From positions 1 through 35,467 of the forward strand of contig JAIESZ010000146.1 in assembly GCA_019745615.1 (NCBI GenBank): DNA of 35,467 nt, in the 5' to 3' direction. The notes beneath the pieces were generated by a model. It searched no databases. It was not told where the DNA came from and saw only the letters and a program-made list of their open reading frames with translations. This stretch comes from Burkholderiaceae bacterium. GTDB lineage: Bacteria > Pseudomonadota > Gammaproteobacteria > Burkholderiales > Burkholderiaceae_C. Position numbers and translations under genes: made by a program. Positions 22,034-33,800 of this stretch are shown here, in pieces (positions within the stretch are counted from its first letter, which is position 1; every line of letters starts with the position of its first letter).

Positions 22034-25000
22034 ATGAGCCAACACCTGATCCACGACTACCTGCGCCAGCTTGACCTGATTAAAAAAGTCAGTGGCAGCC
22101 AGCGCGAAACCATCGTGCGCGAAGCATTTAAAGACCTGCTCAAGGCTTGGGGGCGGCAGCAAGGCTTGGTGTTTTTAGCCGAATACCCGCTCAAAACAGC
22201 GCACAAAACCAACATCAGTGTCGATGGGGCCTTGCTGCACGAATTGCGCATGCCTTTGGGCTACTGGGAGGCCAAAGACGCCGACGACAAGCTAGACGCA
22301 GAGGTAAGCAAAAAATTTGCCAAAGGCTACCCGCAAGACAACATTCTGTTTAGCGACGACATCACCGCCGTACTCTGGCAAAACCGGCAAGAGGTGTTGC
22401 GCTGCGACATGAGCGCCCCCGCCGCACTAGAAAAACTGCTCAAGCTGTTTTTTGGCTACGAGCGCCCCGAAATTGCCGGGTTTCGCAGCGCCGTAGCGCA
22501 GTTTAAAAACGACCTGCCCGCCGTGCTGCAAGCCCTGCGCAGCATGATTGACACCGCGCAGAGCAGCCACGCCCGGTTTCAGCAGGCGGCAGAAAAGTTT
22601 TTGCTCCACGCCCAAGAGGCGATTAACCCCAGCCTGAGCGCTGCCGATGTGCGCGAAATGCTGATTCAGCACATTTTGACGGAAGAAATTTTTGCCAAAG
22701 TGTTTGATGACAGCGATTTTCACCAGCACAACAATGTGGCGCGTGAACTTTATGCGCTGGAATCGGTATTTTTTACCGGCGCACTAAAAAAGCAAACCCT
22801 CAAGGGATTAGAGCCGTATTATGCTGCCATCCGCGCTGCTGCTGCGCAAATTGGCAGCCATAGCGAGAAGCAAACCTTTCTGAAAGTGATTTACGAAAAC
22901 TTTTATAAGGTTTATAACACTAAGGCGGCTGACCGACTGGGCGTAGTATATACCCCCAATGAAATTGTGCGCTTTATGATTGAGGGGGCCGACTGGCTGT
23001 GTGAAAAATACTTTAGCAAGCACCTGATTGACGCTGGCGTAGATATTTTAGACCCGGCCACTGGCACCGGCACCTATATTTGTGAATTGCTAGAGCATTT
23101 TAGGGGCCAACCCAAAAAACTGGCACACAAATACGCCCACGAGCTGCATGCCAATGAAGTGGCTATTTTGCCTTATTATGTAGCCAATTTGAATATTGAG
23201 GCCACCTATGCTGCCATTACGGGTGATTATGCCGAGTTTCCTAGCCTGTGCTTTGTCGATACGCTAGACAATGTGGGCCAGCATACCGCAGCCAAGGGCA
23301 GCACGGTAGAAATGTTTGGCAGCGTGAGTGAAGAAAACGTGGCGCGCATCCAACGCCAAAACAGCAAGCATATTAGCGTGGTGATTGGCAACCCGCCTTA
23401 CAATGCCAACCAAGCCAACGAAAACGACAACAACAAAAACCGCGAATACCAAGAAATTGACCGGCGCATTAAAGAAACCTACATTGCTGAAAGCACAGCC
23501 CAAAAAACCAAGCTATATGATATGTATGCCCGGTTTTTCCGCTGGGCCAGCGACCGGCTGGATGATAATGGTATTTTGGCCTTTGTGACCAACCGCAGTT
23601 TTATAGATGCGCGCACCTTTGATGGTTTTAGAAAAACCGTAGCGCAGGAGTTTAGCGAGCTCTATGTGGTTGATTTGGGCGGCGATGTACGCGCCAACCC
23701 CAAACTGAGCGGCACCAAGCATAATGTGTTTGGCATCCAAACGGGTGTGGCGATTAGCTTTTTTGTCAAGCGCCAGCGCCCAGCCCATGAGCAGCGCCCG
23801 GCCCGTGTGTTTTACAGCCGCCGCCCAGAAATGGAAACCGCCGACGACAAACTGGCTTGGCTGGCCCGCCAGCCGCTGCGGGCGCTGGAACTGGAAGAAA
23901 TTACGCCCGATAAAAATGCCAACTGGGTTAATTTAACCGATAACGATTTTGAGATGCTGCTACCGCTGGCTAGCAAAGAAACCAAGGCAGCAAAAACGGC
24001 AGCGGGGGAACGGGCTATTTTTTCTTTGCACTCACTTGGTGCATCGACTAACCGGGATGATTGGGTTACAGACTTTTCATCTTCAAACTTGGAAAATAAG
24101 ATGAAATTCTTCATCCAACACTATGAAAAACGAGTTGGATACAATTCAGCAGATGAAATAATTAAATGGTCAGAAACCCTACTACGAAGATGCAAAACAA
24201 ACAAATCTGAAGTATTCAATTCGACACAAATTGGAAAAACTTTATACAGACCATTTGTTTCATTGGATTATTACAACTCAAATATTTATATTGACCGCCC
24301 TGGCCAAAGCAATGTATTTTTCCCTATCAACGGCAAAAATCCAACAATTTGTTTCATGATCGGCGATAGGCAGCCTTTTTCGATTATTAGCACCGGCATA
24401 CTACCAAACCTAAATATGTTTTCAGCAGATGCTATTCAGTACGCTGGATTTTATCAATTTGATGGCATAGGCAACCGCATCGACAACATCACCGACTGGG
24501 CGCTAGAACAATTCAACCAGCATTACGCCCCTATCCTTGCCCAAGACTCCGCAGCACGCAGCATCAGCAAACAAGACATCTTCCACTACTGCTATGCCGT
24601 ACTGCACAACCCTGCGTACCGCGAAAAATACGCACAAAACCTGAAACGCGAATTTCCGCGCATCCCCTTCTATACCGATTTTTGGCGCTGGGCCGACTGG
24701 GGCGCACAACTCGTGGCCTTGCACATCGGCTACGAAGCCGTGCCACCCTTTGCCCTCACCCGCACCGACCAGCCCGACACCAAAGCCCGCGCCGCTGGGC
24801 TGGCCCCCAAAGCCCAGCTCAAGGCCGACCCCACCGCAGGCACCATCACCCTCGATACCGAAACCACCTTGCACGGCATTCCACCCACCGCTTGGAGCTA
24901 CAAACTGGGCAACCGCAGCGCCCTAGACTGGGTGCTAGACCAATACAAAGAACGCAAGCCCAAAGACCCGACCATCCGCGAAAAGTTTGATACCTACCGC

Positions 25001-25105
25001 TTTGCCGATTACAAAGACAAAGTGATTGATCTGCTGGCGCGTGTGACCAGCGTGAGCGTGCAAACCGTAGCCATCACCGAGGCCATGCGCGCCAGCACAC
25101 GCTAG
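22034..25105 (+). CDS. Single-chain restriction-modification enzyme (type ISP/IIG-like, nuclease plus adenine methyltransferase)
   Basis: 1023 aa from the ATG at 22034; an upstream in-frame ATG (21941) lies within slt and is unlikely. An N-terminal PD-(D/E)XK-type segment has D64 and E79/K81 (DGALLHELRMPLGYWEAKD). A helical spacer leads to the gamma-class N6-adenine methyltransferase with SAM motif DPATGTGTY (340 on) and catalytic NPPY at 453-456. The target-recognition domain follows. No SF2 helicase motifs are seen, so it is shorter than classic type ISP enzymes such as LlaBIII. The region about 24010-24470 is strongly AT-rich within an otherwise GC-rich gene. It stands alone between slt and a chemoreceptor gene, an insertion of defence cargo into core sequence. 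Confidence 0.88.
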   Translation: MSQHLIHDYLRQLDLIKKVSGSQRETIVREAFKDLLKAWGRQQGLVFLAEYPLKTAHKTNISVDGALLHELRMPLGYWEAKDADDKLDAEVSKKFAKGYPQDNILFSDDITAVLWQNRQEVLRCDMSAPAALEKLLKLFFGYERPEIAGFRSAVAQFKNDLPAVLQALRSMIDTAQSSHARFQQAAEKFLLHAQEAINPSLSAADVREMLIQHILTEEIFAKVFDDSDFHQHNNVARELYALESVFFTGALKKQTLKGLEPYYAAIRAAAAQIGSHSEKQTFLKVIYENFYKVYNTKAADRLGVVYTPNEIVRFMIEGADWLCEKYFSKHLIDAGVDILDPATGTGTYICELLEHFRGQPKKLAHKYAHELHANEVAILPYYVANLNIEATYAAITGDYAEFPSLCFVDTLDNVGQHTAAKGSTVEMFGSVSEENVARIQRQNSKHISVVIGNPPYNANQANENDNNKNREYQEIDRRIKETYIAESTAQKTKLYDMYARFFRWASDRLDDNGILAFVTNRSFIDARTFDGFRKTVAQEFSELYVVDLGGDVRANPKLSGTKHNVFGIQTGVAISFFVKRQRPAHEQRPARVFYSRRPEMETADDKLAWLARQPLRALELEEITPDKNANWVNLTDNDFEMLLPLASKETKAAKTAAGERAIFSLHSLGASTNRDDWVTDFSSSNLENKMKFFIQHYEKRVGYNSADEIIKWSETLLRRCKTNKSEVFNSTQIGKTLYRPFVSLDYYNSNIYIDRPGQSNVFFPINGKNPTICFMIGDRQPFSIISTGILPNLNMFSADAIQYAGFYQFDGIGNRIDNITDWALEQFNQHYAPILAQDSAARSISKQDIFHYCYAVLHNPAYREKYAQNLKREFPRIPFYTDFWRWADWGAQLVALHIGYEAVPPFALTRTDQPDTKARAAGLAPKAQLKADPTAGTITLDTETTLHGIPPTAWSYKLGNRSALDWVLDQYKERKPKDPTIREKFDTYRFADYKDKVIDLLARVTSVSVQTVAITEAMRASTR

Positions 25106-25190
25106 GCTACTAACCAGCATGCACGGGAAGTCCTGTCGTTCATAGGCATCAAGAGTATCTATCGGTTTGCTCGGTTTGATTGCTTTGATC

Positions 25191-25213
25191 GTGACCAAGT
25201 TACAATTGGTCAC
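25191..25213. promoter_or_regulatory. Operator-like palindrome upstream of the chemoreceptor gene
   Basis: GTGACCAA (25191-25198) and TTGGTCAC (25206-25213) form a perfect 8-bp inverted repeat around seven bases. It lies 57 bases before the ATG at 25270, in the 164-base intergenic gap. No T-run follows, so a protein-binding site is more likely than a terminator. A weak TTGATT is present at 25176-25181. Confidence 0.55.
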
Positions 25214-25269
25214 TGCAATGTACAGGCCAAGTGGCGTTCTGTCACCACCTGAACGACAAAAAAATATCC

Positions 25270-27258
25270 ATGACATCTATATTCAAAAAACACCACACCC
25301 TTGGTTTAGGTCAGAAATTAGCCGTTGCTAACTTTGTATTGGTCTCTATCGTCTTGGCGGTGTTAATTGGATTGATCGGATTTTTTGTTTCAAAAAACAT
25401 TGAGCACAGAGCCGAGGACGAACTAAACCAGCATATCCACATGATGGTTAGTTTCTTGGAAGCTACTGATGCCGATTTGTACCGGCGCGCAGAATTTCTG
25501 GGGAAAAGTTTTGCCCAGAATTTCTCTGGGAAATTTGAAATTTCTGGAGAAAAAATGCTGATCAAAGATCGGCAGGTGCCCATTTTTAGTGCCAATGGCA
25601 ATATTATCAATCTCAATTATCAGGTGGTTGATAAATTCACACAAAGCACAGGTGCTATTGCCACGGTTTTTGTGAAAGATGGCAATGATTTTGTACGTGT
25701 GACCACCTCACTCAAAAACGAAAATGGCGAGCGTGCTGTAGGCACCGTGCTCGACACCACCCACCCAGGCTACCAAAAGGTGCAAAGTGGCAACTCGTAC
25801 ATGGGCATTGCCACCTTGTTTGGGCGGCGCTACATGACGCGCTACGACCCGATTAAAGATGCCAATGGTAATGTGCTAGGCATTTCTTTTATCGGGCTGG
25901 ATTTTTCTGAATTCTTTGCCAACATGAAAGAGTCGATTAAGAAACTCAAGGTGGGCGCTTCAGGCTACTATTATATTTTGGACTCTAAGCCCGGCAAGAA
26001 TATGGGCACACTGGTAGTGCATCCGGTGCTAGAAGGCAAAAACCTTCTGGACACCCAAGATGCAGACGGGCAATTTTTTATCCGCGAAATGCTGGAAAAG
26101 AAGAATGGAGTCCAATATTACAATTGGATGAATCCAGGCTCCGATGAAACCCATCCCCGCCGGAAGCTGATTGCCTATGCCCACCATGCCAACTGGGACT
26201 GGGTGATTGCCGCCAGCACCTATGTAGAAGAATACACCGCGCAGGCACACCAACTGATTTTCAGGTTTGCCATGTTGGGCTTGCTGGCAGTGGCTTTGCT
26301 GGCTGGGGCTTGGTTTGTATTTATCCGCCGCATGATTGTGCAACCCATCCAACAAGCCTGTGGCGTGGCCCAAACCTTGGCTGCAGGCGATTTATCGGGG
26401 CATCTGACCGCATCACGCCACGATGAAATTGGAGACTTGCTGCACGCCATGAACAGCATTGGCGAGGGCCTGACCCGTGTGGTGACTACGGTGCGCACCG
26501 GCTCGGAGAGCGTGGCCTTGGCCAGCGCCGAAATCGCCCAAGGCAACCAAGATTTAAGCACCCGCACCGCCAGCCAAGCCAGTGCCTTGGAGCAAACGGC
26601 GGCCTCTATGGAAGAGCTGGGAAGCACCGTGAAAGTCAATGCCGACCATTCGGCCACCGCCAACCATTTGGCACAAGGTGCCAGCCAAGTGGTGGTTGAC
26701 AGCGGCCAAGTGGTGCAGCAGGTGGTGCAAACCATGAAAGGCATTGAGGCCAGCAGCCACCGCATTGCAGAAATCATCTCGGTGATTGATGGTATTGCCT
26801 TCCAGACCAATATCTTGGCCTTGAACGCTGCGGTAGAGGCTGCCCGCGCCGGAGAACAAGGCCGAGGTTTTGCCGTGGTAGCCAGTGAAGTGCGGGCGCT
26901 GGCCGGGCGCTCTGCACATGCAGCCCAAGAAATCAAAGACTTGATTAGCCACAGCGTAGGCGAAATTCAGCAAGGGGGCGTGCTGGTAGAAAAGGCCGGC
27001 CACACCATGCAATTGGCGATTGAAGAAATCCAGAAAGTGGCCTCGCTGATGCAGGAAATCAGCAACGCCAGCCATGAGCAAAACGCTGGCGTGCAGCAGG
27101 TGGGCGAGGCCATTATTCACATGGATCAGAGCACGCAACAAAATGCCGCACTGGTTGAAGAGATGGCCTCGGCGGCCAACAGCCTGCGCCAACAAGCCTC
27201 TGATCTGGTCAAAACGGTATCGGTGTTCAAGCTGGCGGCCCACCACAGCAACCCGTAG
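25270..27258 (+). CDS. Methyl-accepting chemotaxis protein with periplasmic Cache-type sensor
   Basis: 662 aa from the ATG at 25270. TM1 is at about 15-40 ([18 protein letters not shown]). The periplasmic domain spans about 41-328, with [37 protein letters not shown] and [20 protein letters not shown], pointing to a Cache_3-Cache_2/dCache-like fold. TM2 is at 330-353, HAMP follows ([20 protein letters not shown]), then a cytoplasmic signalling domain whose hairpin tip is [20 protein letters not shown]. It reports ligand binding to CheA/CheW. The ligand cannot be read from the sequence. The first 700 bases are more AT-rich than the signalling half, as is common for swapped sensor domains. Confidence 0.93.
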   Translation: MTSIFKKHHTLGLGQKLAVANFVLVSIVLAVLIGLIGFFVSKNIEHRAEDELNQHIHMMVSFLEATDADLYRRAEFLGKSFAQNFSGKFEISGEKMLIKDRQVPIFSANGNIINLNYQVVDKFTQSTGAIATVFVKDGNDFVRVTTSLKNENGERAVGTVLDTTHPGYQKVQSGNSYMGIATLFGRRYMTRYDPIKDANGNVLGISFIGLDFSEFFANMKESIKKLKVGASGYYYILDSKPGKNMGTLVVHPVLEGKNLLDTQDADGQFFIREMLEKKNGVQYYNWMNPGSDETHPRRKLIAYAHHANWDWVIAASTYVEEYTAQAHQLIFRFAMLGLLAVALLAGAWFVFIRRMIVQPIQQACGVAQTLAAGDLSGHLTASRHDEIGDLLHAMNSIGEGLTRVVTTVRTGSESVALASAEIAQGNQDLSTRTASQASALEQTAASMEELGSTVKVNADHSATANHLAQGASQVVVDSGQVVQQVVQTMKGIEASSHRIAEIISVIDGIAFQTNILALNAAVEAARAGEQGRGFAVVASEVRALAGRSAHAAQEIKDLISHSVGEIQQGGVLVEKAGHTMQLAIEEIQKVASLMQEISNASHEQNAGVQQVGEAIIHMDQSTQQNAALVEEMASAANSLRQQASDLVKTVSVFKLAAHHSNP

Positions 27259-27314
27259 GCCAAGTCAGCGCCGCTTAGGTTTTGCGCTATGGTGTCGCCT
27301 CTGGAGGACACCCC

Positions 27315-30300
27315 TTGAGCAGCACCCACATTCAGCCCGGCCTGATCGCCCTGCACGGCAACCGTGCCGAAACCTTGGCTTCTACCGTTTTTGCTTGGCT
27401 GCGCCAGCACCCTCTGGCACCGCTAGAAGAAGAAGTAGTGCTGGTGCAAAGCAATGGCATGGCCGAATGGTTCAAGATGCTGCAAGCCAGTGGCGATGGC
27501 ATTTGCGCCGCCGCGCGTGTCGAGCTGCCGTCGCGCTTTTTGTGGCGCACCTACCGGCAGGTGCTGGGCTGGGCACAGGTGCCGCCCGAATCGCCGGTGG
27601 ACAAAACGCCTTTAACGTGGCGTTTGATGCGCCACCTACCTGAATTGCTAGAAGTGCCCGACTTTGCGCCGGTGGCGCGCTTTCTGCATTCGGGCGAGCC
27701 AGATCGTTTGCTGTCTTTGTCTAGCCGCTTGGCCGATTTGTTTGACCAGTACCAAGTTTATCGCCCCGATTGGCTGGCCGACTGGAGCGCGGGCCACGAT
27801 AGGCTGGGTGCGCCGGGGCGGCCCGATGTGGCTTTGCCGCCAGACCAACTCTGGCAGCCCCTGTTGTGGCGGGCCGTATTAGCAACGCTCACCGAGCGCG
27901 AGCGCAGTGCTATCCGGCCCCATATCCACCAGCGGGCGCTGCGCGTGCTGCACCAACCCCCAGGCCAAGGCCCAGCACTGGCGCACCCAGTGGCGCGGCG
28001 TGTGGTGCTGTTTGGCATGACCCATGTGCCGCTGCCGGTGTTGCAAGTGTTGGCCGCTTTGGCAGGGCACAGCCAAGTGCTGCTGGCTATTCCCAACCCC
28101 TGCCGCTTCCATTGGGCCGATACCATTGACGGGCGCGAGTTGCTGCGCATGGAGCGCCGACGCCAGCCCTTGCGTGACGGACGCGATTTGGCCGCCCTGC
28201 CGCTAGAGCAAATGCACGCCCACGCCCACCCCTTGCTGGCAGCATGGGGCCGCCAAGGGCGCGATTTTGTGCGCCAATTGGATGAGTTTGATGACGCCCA
28301 GCAGGCGCAGCAACGCTTTTCTTTGCCACGTGTCGATCTGTTTGACGAGGACGAAGACACGCCCGATACCCCCTTGCTCACCCAAGTGCAGCACCGCATC
28401 CGCGATTTGCTGCCACTGGCCGAGCACCCAGCCAGCACGCTACAGCCCACGGATCGCTCTATCGTCTTTCATGTCGCGCACAGTGCGCTGCGCGAAGTGC
28501 AAATTTTGCACGACCAACTGCTGCATCTGCTGGCGCAGCCGCCGGGGCAAAACGCCGCCTTGCAGCCACGCGATGTGGTGGTGATGGTGCCCGATATTGA
28601 CCTGATGGCCCCCGCCATTCGGGCGGTGTTTGGTCAATATGGCCGCCACGATGCACGTTACATCCCGTTTGATATTACCGATTTGAGCGCACGGGCTAAA
28701 AGCCCGCTGGTCACGGCGCTGGAGTGGCTGCTGCGCCTGCCCCAACAGCGCTGCCGCCTGAGTGAGCTGCGCGATTTGCTCGATGTGCCAGCGGTAGCGG
28801 CGCGTTTTGACATTGCCGAAGACGCCCTAGGCCGCCTGACGCAGTGGATGGCGGGGGCGGGTATTCGCTGGGGCTTGAATGCGGCCCAACGGGCTGATTT
28901 GGGCCTAGACGCCTGTGGCGCACAAAACTCGGCCTTGTTTGGCTTGCAGCGTATGTTGTTGGGCTATGCCAGCGGCAGCACCAGCTTTGCGGGCCTAGAG
29001 CCTTATGCCGAAGTGGGCGGGCTAGAGGCGGAATTGGCCGGTGCCTTGGCCAGCCTGTTGCACCACCTAGAGCTGTGGCGCGTGCAGGCCCTAGAGCCTG
29101 CGGCCCCAGCGCAGTGGGCGGCGCGTTTCCGTGCCCTGTTGGCCGATATGGTGCAAGCGGTGGATGACACTGACCGCGAGATGCTGGCTGCACTAGAACA
29201 AGCCTTGGTGCGCTGGCAAGACGCCTGCACGCAAGCGCAGTTTGCGCAAGCCATCCCCTTGTCGGTGGCGCGCAAAGGCTGGCTCGATACCCTGCACGAA
29301 CCGGCACTGGATGCGCGCTTTCGCGCCGGGGGCGTCACCTTTTGCACCCTGATGCCCATGCGCGCCGTGCCGTTTGAGGTGGTGTGCTTGCTGGGCATGA
29401 ACGATGGCGACTATCCGCGCCGCGTGCCGCGCAGCGATTTCGATTTGATGGCCTTGCCCGGCCAGCACCGTCCGGGGGATCGCTCCCGCCAAAGCGACGA
29501 CCGCCAGCTCATGCTAGAGGCCCTGCTGTCAGCGCGGCGCGTGCTGTATATCAGTTGGAGTGGCCGCAGCGTGCGCGACCACAGCGAGCAGCCGCCCTCG
29601 GTGCTGGTGTCGCAGTTGCGCGACTATCTGGCTTCTGGTTGGGGGGCCGCCGCACTGGCCGAGCGCACCACCGAGCACCCGCTACAACCCTTTAGCCGCC
29701 GTTATTTTGAAGGCCAGCCCGCGTTGTGGACTTTTGCCCGCGAATGGCGCGCCGCCCATGCCACGGCAGAGTCCACAGAAGCCACCCCGGCCCCAGTGGC
29801 GTGGGTGCCCGATGTGCAAGTGCCACTCACAGTAGCCAAGCTGGCAGCGTTTTTGCGCCACCCGGTCAAGACCTTTTTCCGCGAGCGTTTGGGCGTGGTG
29901 TGGGACAACTGGGATGAAGAACTGGCCGATGAGGAATCTTTTGGCCTCGCGGGTCTGCAAGAGTATGGCGTGGTACACACGGTGATGCAGCAAGTGCTGC
30001 TGGCCTTGGCTCCCCCCACTGGGGCGGCGCTGGCACCCGATACCTCGCCGGACGGTGTGGCCCGCTTGGTGGCCGTGCAGGTCGAGCGCCTGCGTGCTGC
30101 CGGGCAGTTGCCGCTGGGCGGCTTTGCTGCGCGCACGCAAAAGCAACTCACCCAAGCCCTGCTGCCGCTGTTGCAGGCATGGCAAGCAGCACAGGCGCAA
30201 CACCCGGACACCACCGAGCGCCTGCCCTTGCGGTGGGTCAGTGCCGAGGCCCACAGCGCCACCATCGTGCTCGAAGACTGGCTCGATGGCCTGCGCCAAG

Positions 30301-30827
30301 GCGGCGAGGCTGGGCCAGTCTGGCTAGAACTGACCCCTTCGCGGCTATTACAAGGCGGAGCCAAACCGGTGGCGCGTGCCGATAGGCTGCTGCAACCTTG
30401 GGTGCGCAGCTTGGCCGCTGCCGCCAGTGGCGTGCCAGTGCGGGCCGTGCTGGTGGGGCGCGATGCCACCTTGCATCTGCCCACCTTGACGGTGGAACAG
30501 GCACAAGACACCTTGCACCGCTTGCTGCAACTGTGGCACGCCGGGATGCAAGAACCCCTACCGCTGGCCTTGCAGACAGCGCTGGCGCTGGTTCAAGGCA
30601 AAGAGGGCGAAGCGCTGAAGTGCTACGAGGGCGACTATCAGCGCGAGGGCGATGTGGCCGAGCCTTGTTTGGCCCGCGTCTATGCCGATTTTGAGGCACT
30701 GGGAGCCGATGGGCGTTTTCCGCGACTGGCGCAGCAGTTGTGCGCGCCCCTACTGGCTTGGGTGCAAACGGTAGACATCGTCCAGCATCCAGCGCACGAT
30801 GATGAACTGGCAGGAGCAAGCGCATGA
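27315..30827 (+). CDS. recC: Exodeoxyribonuclease V gamma subunit RecC
   Basis: 1170 aa from a TTG at 27315 with a strong GGAGGA (27303-27308) six bases before it; the open frame begins earlier at a TTG at 27282 without a site. The N-terminal LHGNRAETLASTVFAWL, VQSNGMAEWFKM and RVELPSRFLWR are RecC hallmarks; the middle has FCTLMPMRAVPFEVVCLLGMNDGDYPRR and SDDRQLMLEALLSARR. RecC is the scaffold of RecBCD. It splits the DNA strands and reads Chi in E. coli; the Chi sequence of this organism is unknown. Its end overlaps recB by four bases (ATGA). Confidence 0.96.
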   Translation: MSSTHIQPGLIALHGNRAETLASTVFAWLRQHPLAPLEEEVVLVQSNGMAEWFKMLQASGDGICAAARVELPSRFLWRTYRQVLGWAQVPPESPVDKTPLTWRLMRHLPELLEVPDFAPVARFLHSGEPDRLLSLSSRLADLFDQYQVYRPDWLADWSAGHDRLGAPGRPDVALPPDQLWQPLLWRAVLATLTERERSAIRPHIHQRALRVLHQPPGQGPALAHPVARRVVLFGMTHVPLPVLQVLAALAGHSQVLLAIPNPCRFHWADTIDGRELLRMERRRQPLRDGRDLAALPLEQMHAHAHPLLAAWGRQGRDFVRQLDEFDDAQQAQQRFSLPRVDLFDEDEDTPDTPLLTQVQHRIRDLLPLAEHPASTLQPTDRSIVFHVAHSALREVQILHDQLLHLLAQPPGQNAALQPRDVVVMVPDIDLMAPAIRAVFGQYGRHDARYIPFDITDLSARAKSPLVTALEWLLRLPQQRCRLSELRDLLDVPAVAARFDIAEDALGRLTQWMAGAGIRWGLNAAQRADLGLDACGAQNSALFGLQRMLLGYASGSTSFAGLEPYAEVGGLEAELAGALASLLHHLELWRVQALEPAAPAQWAARFRALLADMVQAVDDTDREMLAALEQALVRWQDACTQAQFAQAIPLSVARKGWLDTLHEPALDARFRAGGVTFCTLMPMRAVPFEVVCLLGMNDGDYPRRVPRSDFDLMALPGQHRPGDRSRQSDDRQLMLEALLSARRVLYISWSGRSVRDHSEQPPSVLVSQLRDYLASGWGAAALAERTTEHPLQPFSRRYFEGQPALWTFAREWRAAHATAESTEATPAPVAWVPDVQVPLTVAKLAAFLRHPVKTFFRERLGVVWDNWDEELADEESFGLAGLQEYGVVHTVMQQVLLALAPPTGAALAPDTSPDGVARLVAVQVERLRAAGQLPLGGFAARTQKQLTQALLPLLQAWQAAQAQHPDTTERLPLRWVSAEAHSATIVLEDWLDGLRQGGEAGPVWLELTPSRLLQGGAKPVARADRLLQPWVRSLAAAASGVPVRAVLVGRDATLHLPTLTVEQAQDTLHRLLQLWHAGMQEPLPLALQTALALVQGKEGEALKCYEGDYQREGDVAEPCLARVYADFEALGADGRFPRLAQQLCAPLLAWVQTVDIVQHPAHDDELAGASA

Positions 30828-33800
30828 GCATGGCTTTGGATTCTTTAGAGTTTCCCCTGTGGGGCAGCCGCTTGATTGAGGCCAGTGCGGGCACGGGCAA
30901 AACGTGGACGATTGCCGCCCTCTACTTGCGCTTGGTGCTGGGCCACGGCGGCCCCAATGGCTTTACCCAGCCCTTGCGCCCCGCCGATATTTTGGTCATG
31001 ACCTTTACCCGCGCCGCGACGCGTGAGCTGTCCGACCGCATCCGCTCACGCCTCTTAGAGGCGGCCCGGTGTTTTCGGGGCGAAACGCTGGTGCCCGAGG
31101 GTGATGATTTCCTGGCCGATCTGCTGGCTGCCTATCCGGATGGCCCGGCGCGCAGCAGCGCCGCTTGGCGCTTAGCCAGTGCTGCCGAGGGCATGGACGA
31201 TGCCGCCATCCACACCATTGATGCGTGGTGCCAGCGTATGCTGCGCGAACACGCCTTTGACAGCGGCTGCCCCTTCGACGAAGAACTGGACGCCGACGAA
31301 AGCGCCCTGCAAACCGCCGCCGTGCAAGACTACTGGCGGCAAAACTGCTATCGCTTGCCCAGTGATCTGTTGGATGCAGTGTTGCAAGTCTGGCCCAGCG
31401 TCAATGCCTTGCTGCAAGATATGCGCAGCCTCAGCGCGCAAGAACTGCCCACAGAGGCTGGCGCTGGCAGCTTGGCCGAGAACCTCCAGCGCCAGCTAGA
31501 CCAACGCCATGAGGCCATCGCACACCTCAAATCGGGTTGGGTAGAGCGCGCCCAAGCCCTGCAAGATTGGCTGGACAACCAAACCGCGCCCAAGGTCTGC
31601 CCTTGGGATCGGCGCAAGTTGGCCCCCGGCAACTACACCAAATGGCTGGCCGGTTTGAGCGCTTGGGCGCAAAGCCCCGACAGTGACGCCCTCGATTGGA
31701 CGGATGCTGCCCGGCACCGCCTCAGCCCCGCTGGCGTATTAGAAGCACGCAAAGCCGATGCGCCCAGCATCACCTTGCCGCAAGATTTTCAGGCACTGGC
31801 TGACTTGTGGGCCGCGTTAGACGCCCTGCCGTCGGTAGCCGTGGCCTTGCGCCTGCACGCGGGTGCCCAAGTGCAGGCGCGCATGGCGCAGCTCAAACGC
31901 CAAGTAGCCAGCTTTGGCTTTGCCGATATGTTGCAGCGCCTGAACCAAGCACTGGCGGGCGCAAACAGTGTGCGCCTGCGCGAGCGCATCATCACGCAAT
32001 ACCCGGTAGCGCTGGTCGATGAGTTTCAAGACACCTCGCCACAGCAATACCAGTTGTTTGCCCAGCTTTACCACCCCGCAGACAACGACCCCCACACCGC
32101 CCTGCTGCTGATTGGCGACCCCAAGCAATCCATCTACGGCTTTCGCGGGGCCGATATTTACAGCTATTTGGCCGCACGCCAAGCCACCGAAGGACGCCAC
32201 TACGTCTTGGGCACCAATTACCGCTCTACGCAAGCGGTGGTAGAGGCCGTCAACCATCTTTTTGCTCAAGCCGAACAGCGCCCCGGTGCCGGGGCCTTTT
32301 TGTTTCGCCACGCCACCGAGCCCAACAACCCGCTGCCGTTTGTAGCCGTACAAGCCCAAGGCCGCACCGAGCAGTTCCAAGACGCCCACGGCAGCGTGCC
32401 TGCCTTAGCCTTACACCACGACTTGGAGCTGCGCAACGCGCACGAACACCGCCGCCTGTTTGCTGTGCTCTGTGCCGAGCGCATTGTCGGTTGGCTCAAT
32501 GATGCACAGGCCGGATTTGCCACGCCGGGGCAGCCCCTACAACGGCTGCGTCCCGCCGATATTGCCGTGCTGGTGCGCAAAGGCAGCGAAGCCGAAGCCG
32601 TGCGCCGTGAGCTGCGTCGGCGCGGTGTGGCCTCGGTGTATCTGTCGGATAAAAACTCGGTTTTTGATAGCGACGAGGCCGGTGATTTGCTGCACTGGTT
32701 GCAGGCCGTGGCTGCACCGCTGGATGTGCGCCGCTTGCGCGCTGGGCTGGCTACCGGCACCATCGGTTTGTCGTTGCACGCACTGGCACAACTGGCCAGC
32801 GATGAGGAAGCGCTAGACCAGCGCACCGAGCAGTTGCGCGGCTTGCACCACGTTTGGCAAACCCAAGGCGTGCTCACCATGCTGCACCAAACCCTGCACG
32901 AGCTGGATTTGCCCGCCAGTTGGCTGGCGCAGACCGGCGGCGAGCGGCGCTTGACCAATTTTTTGCATCTGGCCGAGTTGTTGCAAGACGCCAGCGCCGA
33001 GCTCAAAGGCGAGCAAGCACTGATCCGCTGGCTGGCCGAGCAACTGGACACCCAGCGCAGCGGCAGCGAAGAGCAAATCGTGCGCCTAGAAAGCGATGCC
33101 GATCTGGTCAAGGTAGTCACTATCCATAAAAGCAAGGGGCTAGAGTACCCGGTGGTATGCCTACCCTTTGCCAATAGCTTCAAGGCGGTGGAACGCAAAG
33201 GCACCTCGTTTGTGCCACTGACCGATGAGGCCACCGGCCAGCGCCACCTGCATTTAGACCTGACCGATGCCGTGTTGGCCCAAGCCGACCACGAGCGCCT
33301 GCGCGAAGATATGCGCCTGCTCTATGTGGCCCTGACCCGTGCACGCCATGTGCTGTGGCTGGGCTTTGCGGCCAGCAAAGACCCCCACAGCAGCCAAAAA
33401 TGCGTGGCCCATCGCAGTGCGCTGGGGGTGCTGCTGGGGGGCGATCAAGCCCGCGAGGCCGCCAGCTGGGCCGGGCCGCTGCAAGCGCTGGCCCAAGGGC
33501 AAGCCGCACTGGCGCTGCACGCGGTGGTGTGCCACGATGTGCGCACCCTGCCCTGCACCCGGCTGCACACACGCAGCACCCCCGCTCCCCTGCTGCCTGC
33601 ACAAACGTACCGGGCTGATTTTGACCGGCGCTGGAATGTGGGTAGCTTCTCGCAGTTGGTGCGTGGGGCCTCGGCGGTGGCCTCCTTGGGCGCGGTGCTG
33701 CCCCTGCCACGTCCTGCCGACGATGAACGCCTAGAGGCTGCTTTGGCCCCCACGCCGCGCCTGCCAGCACTGGCCAACACCACGGACGAGGTCGCCGTCT

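Noticed and set aside
32266-33234. 322-aa open frame antisense to recB
   Set aside because: Serine/arginine-rich shadow of recB with no motif and no ribosome site.
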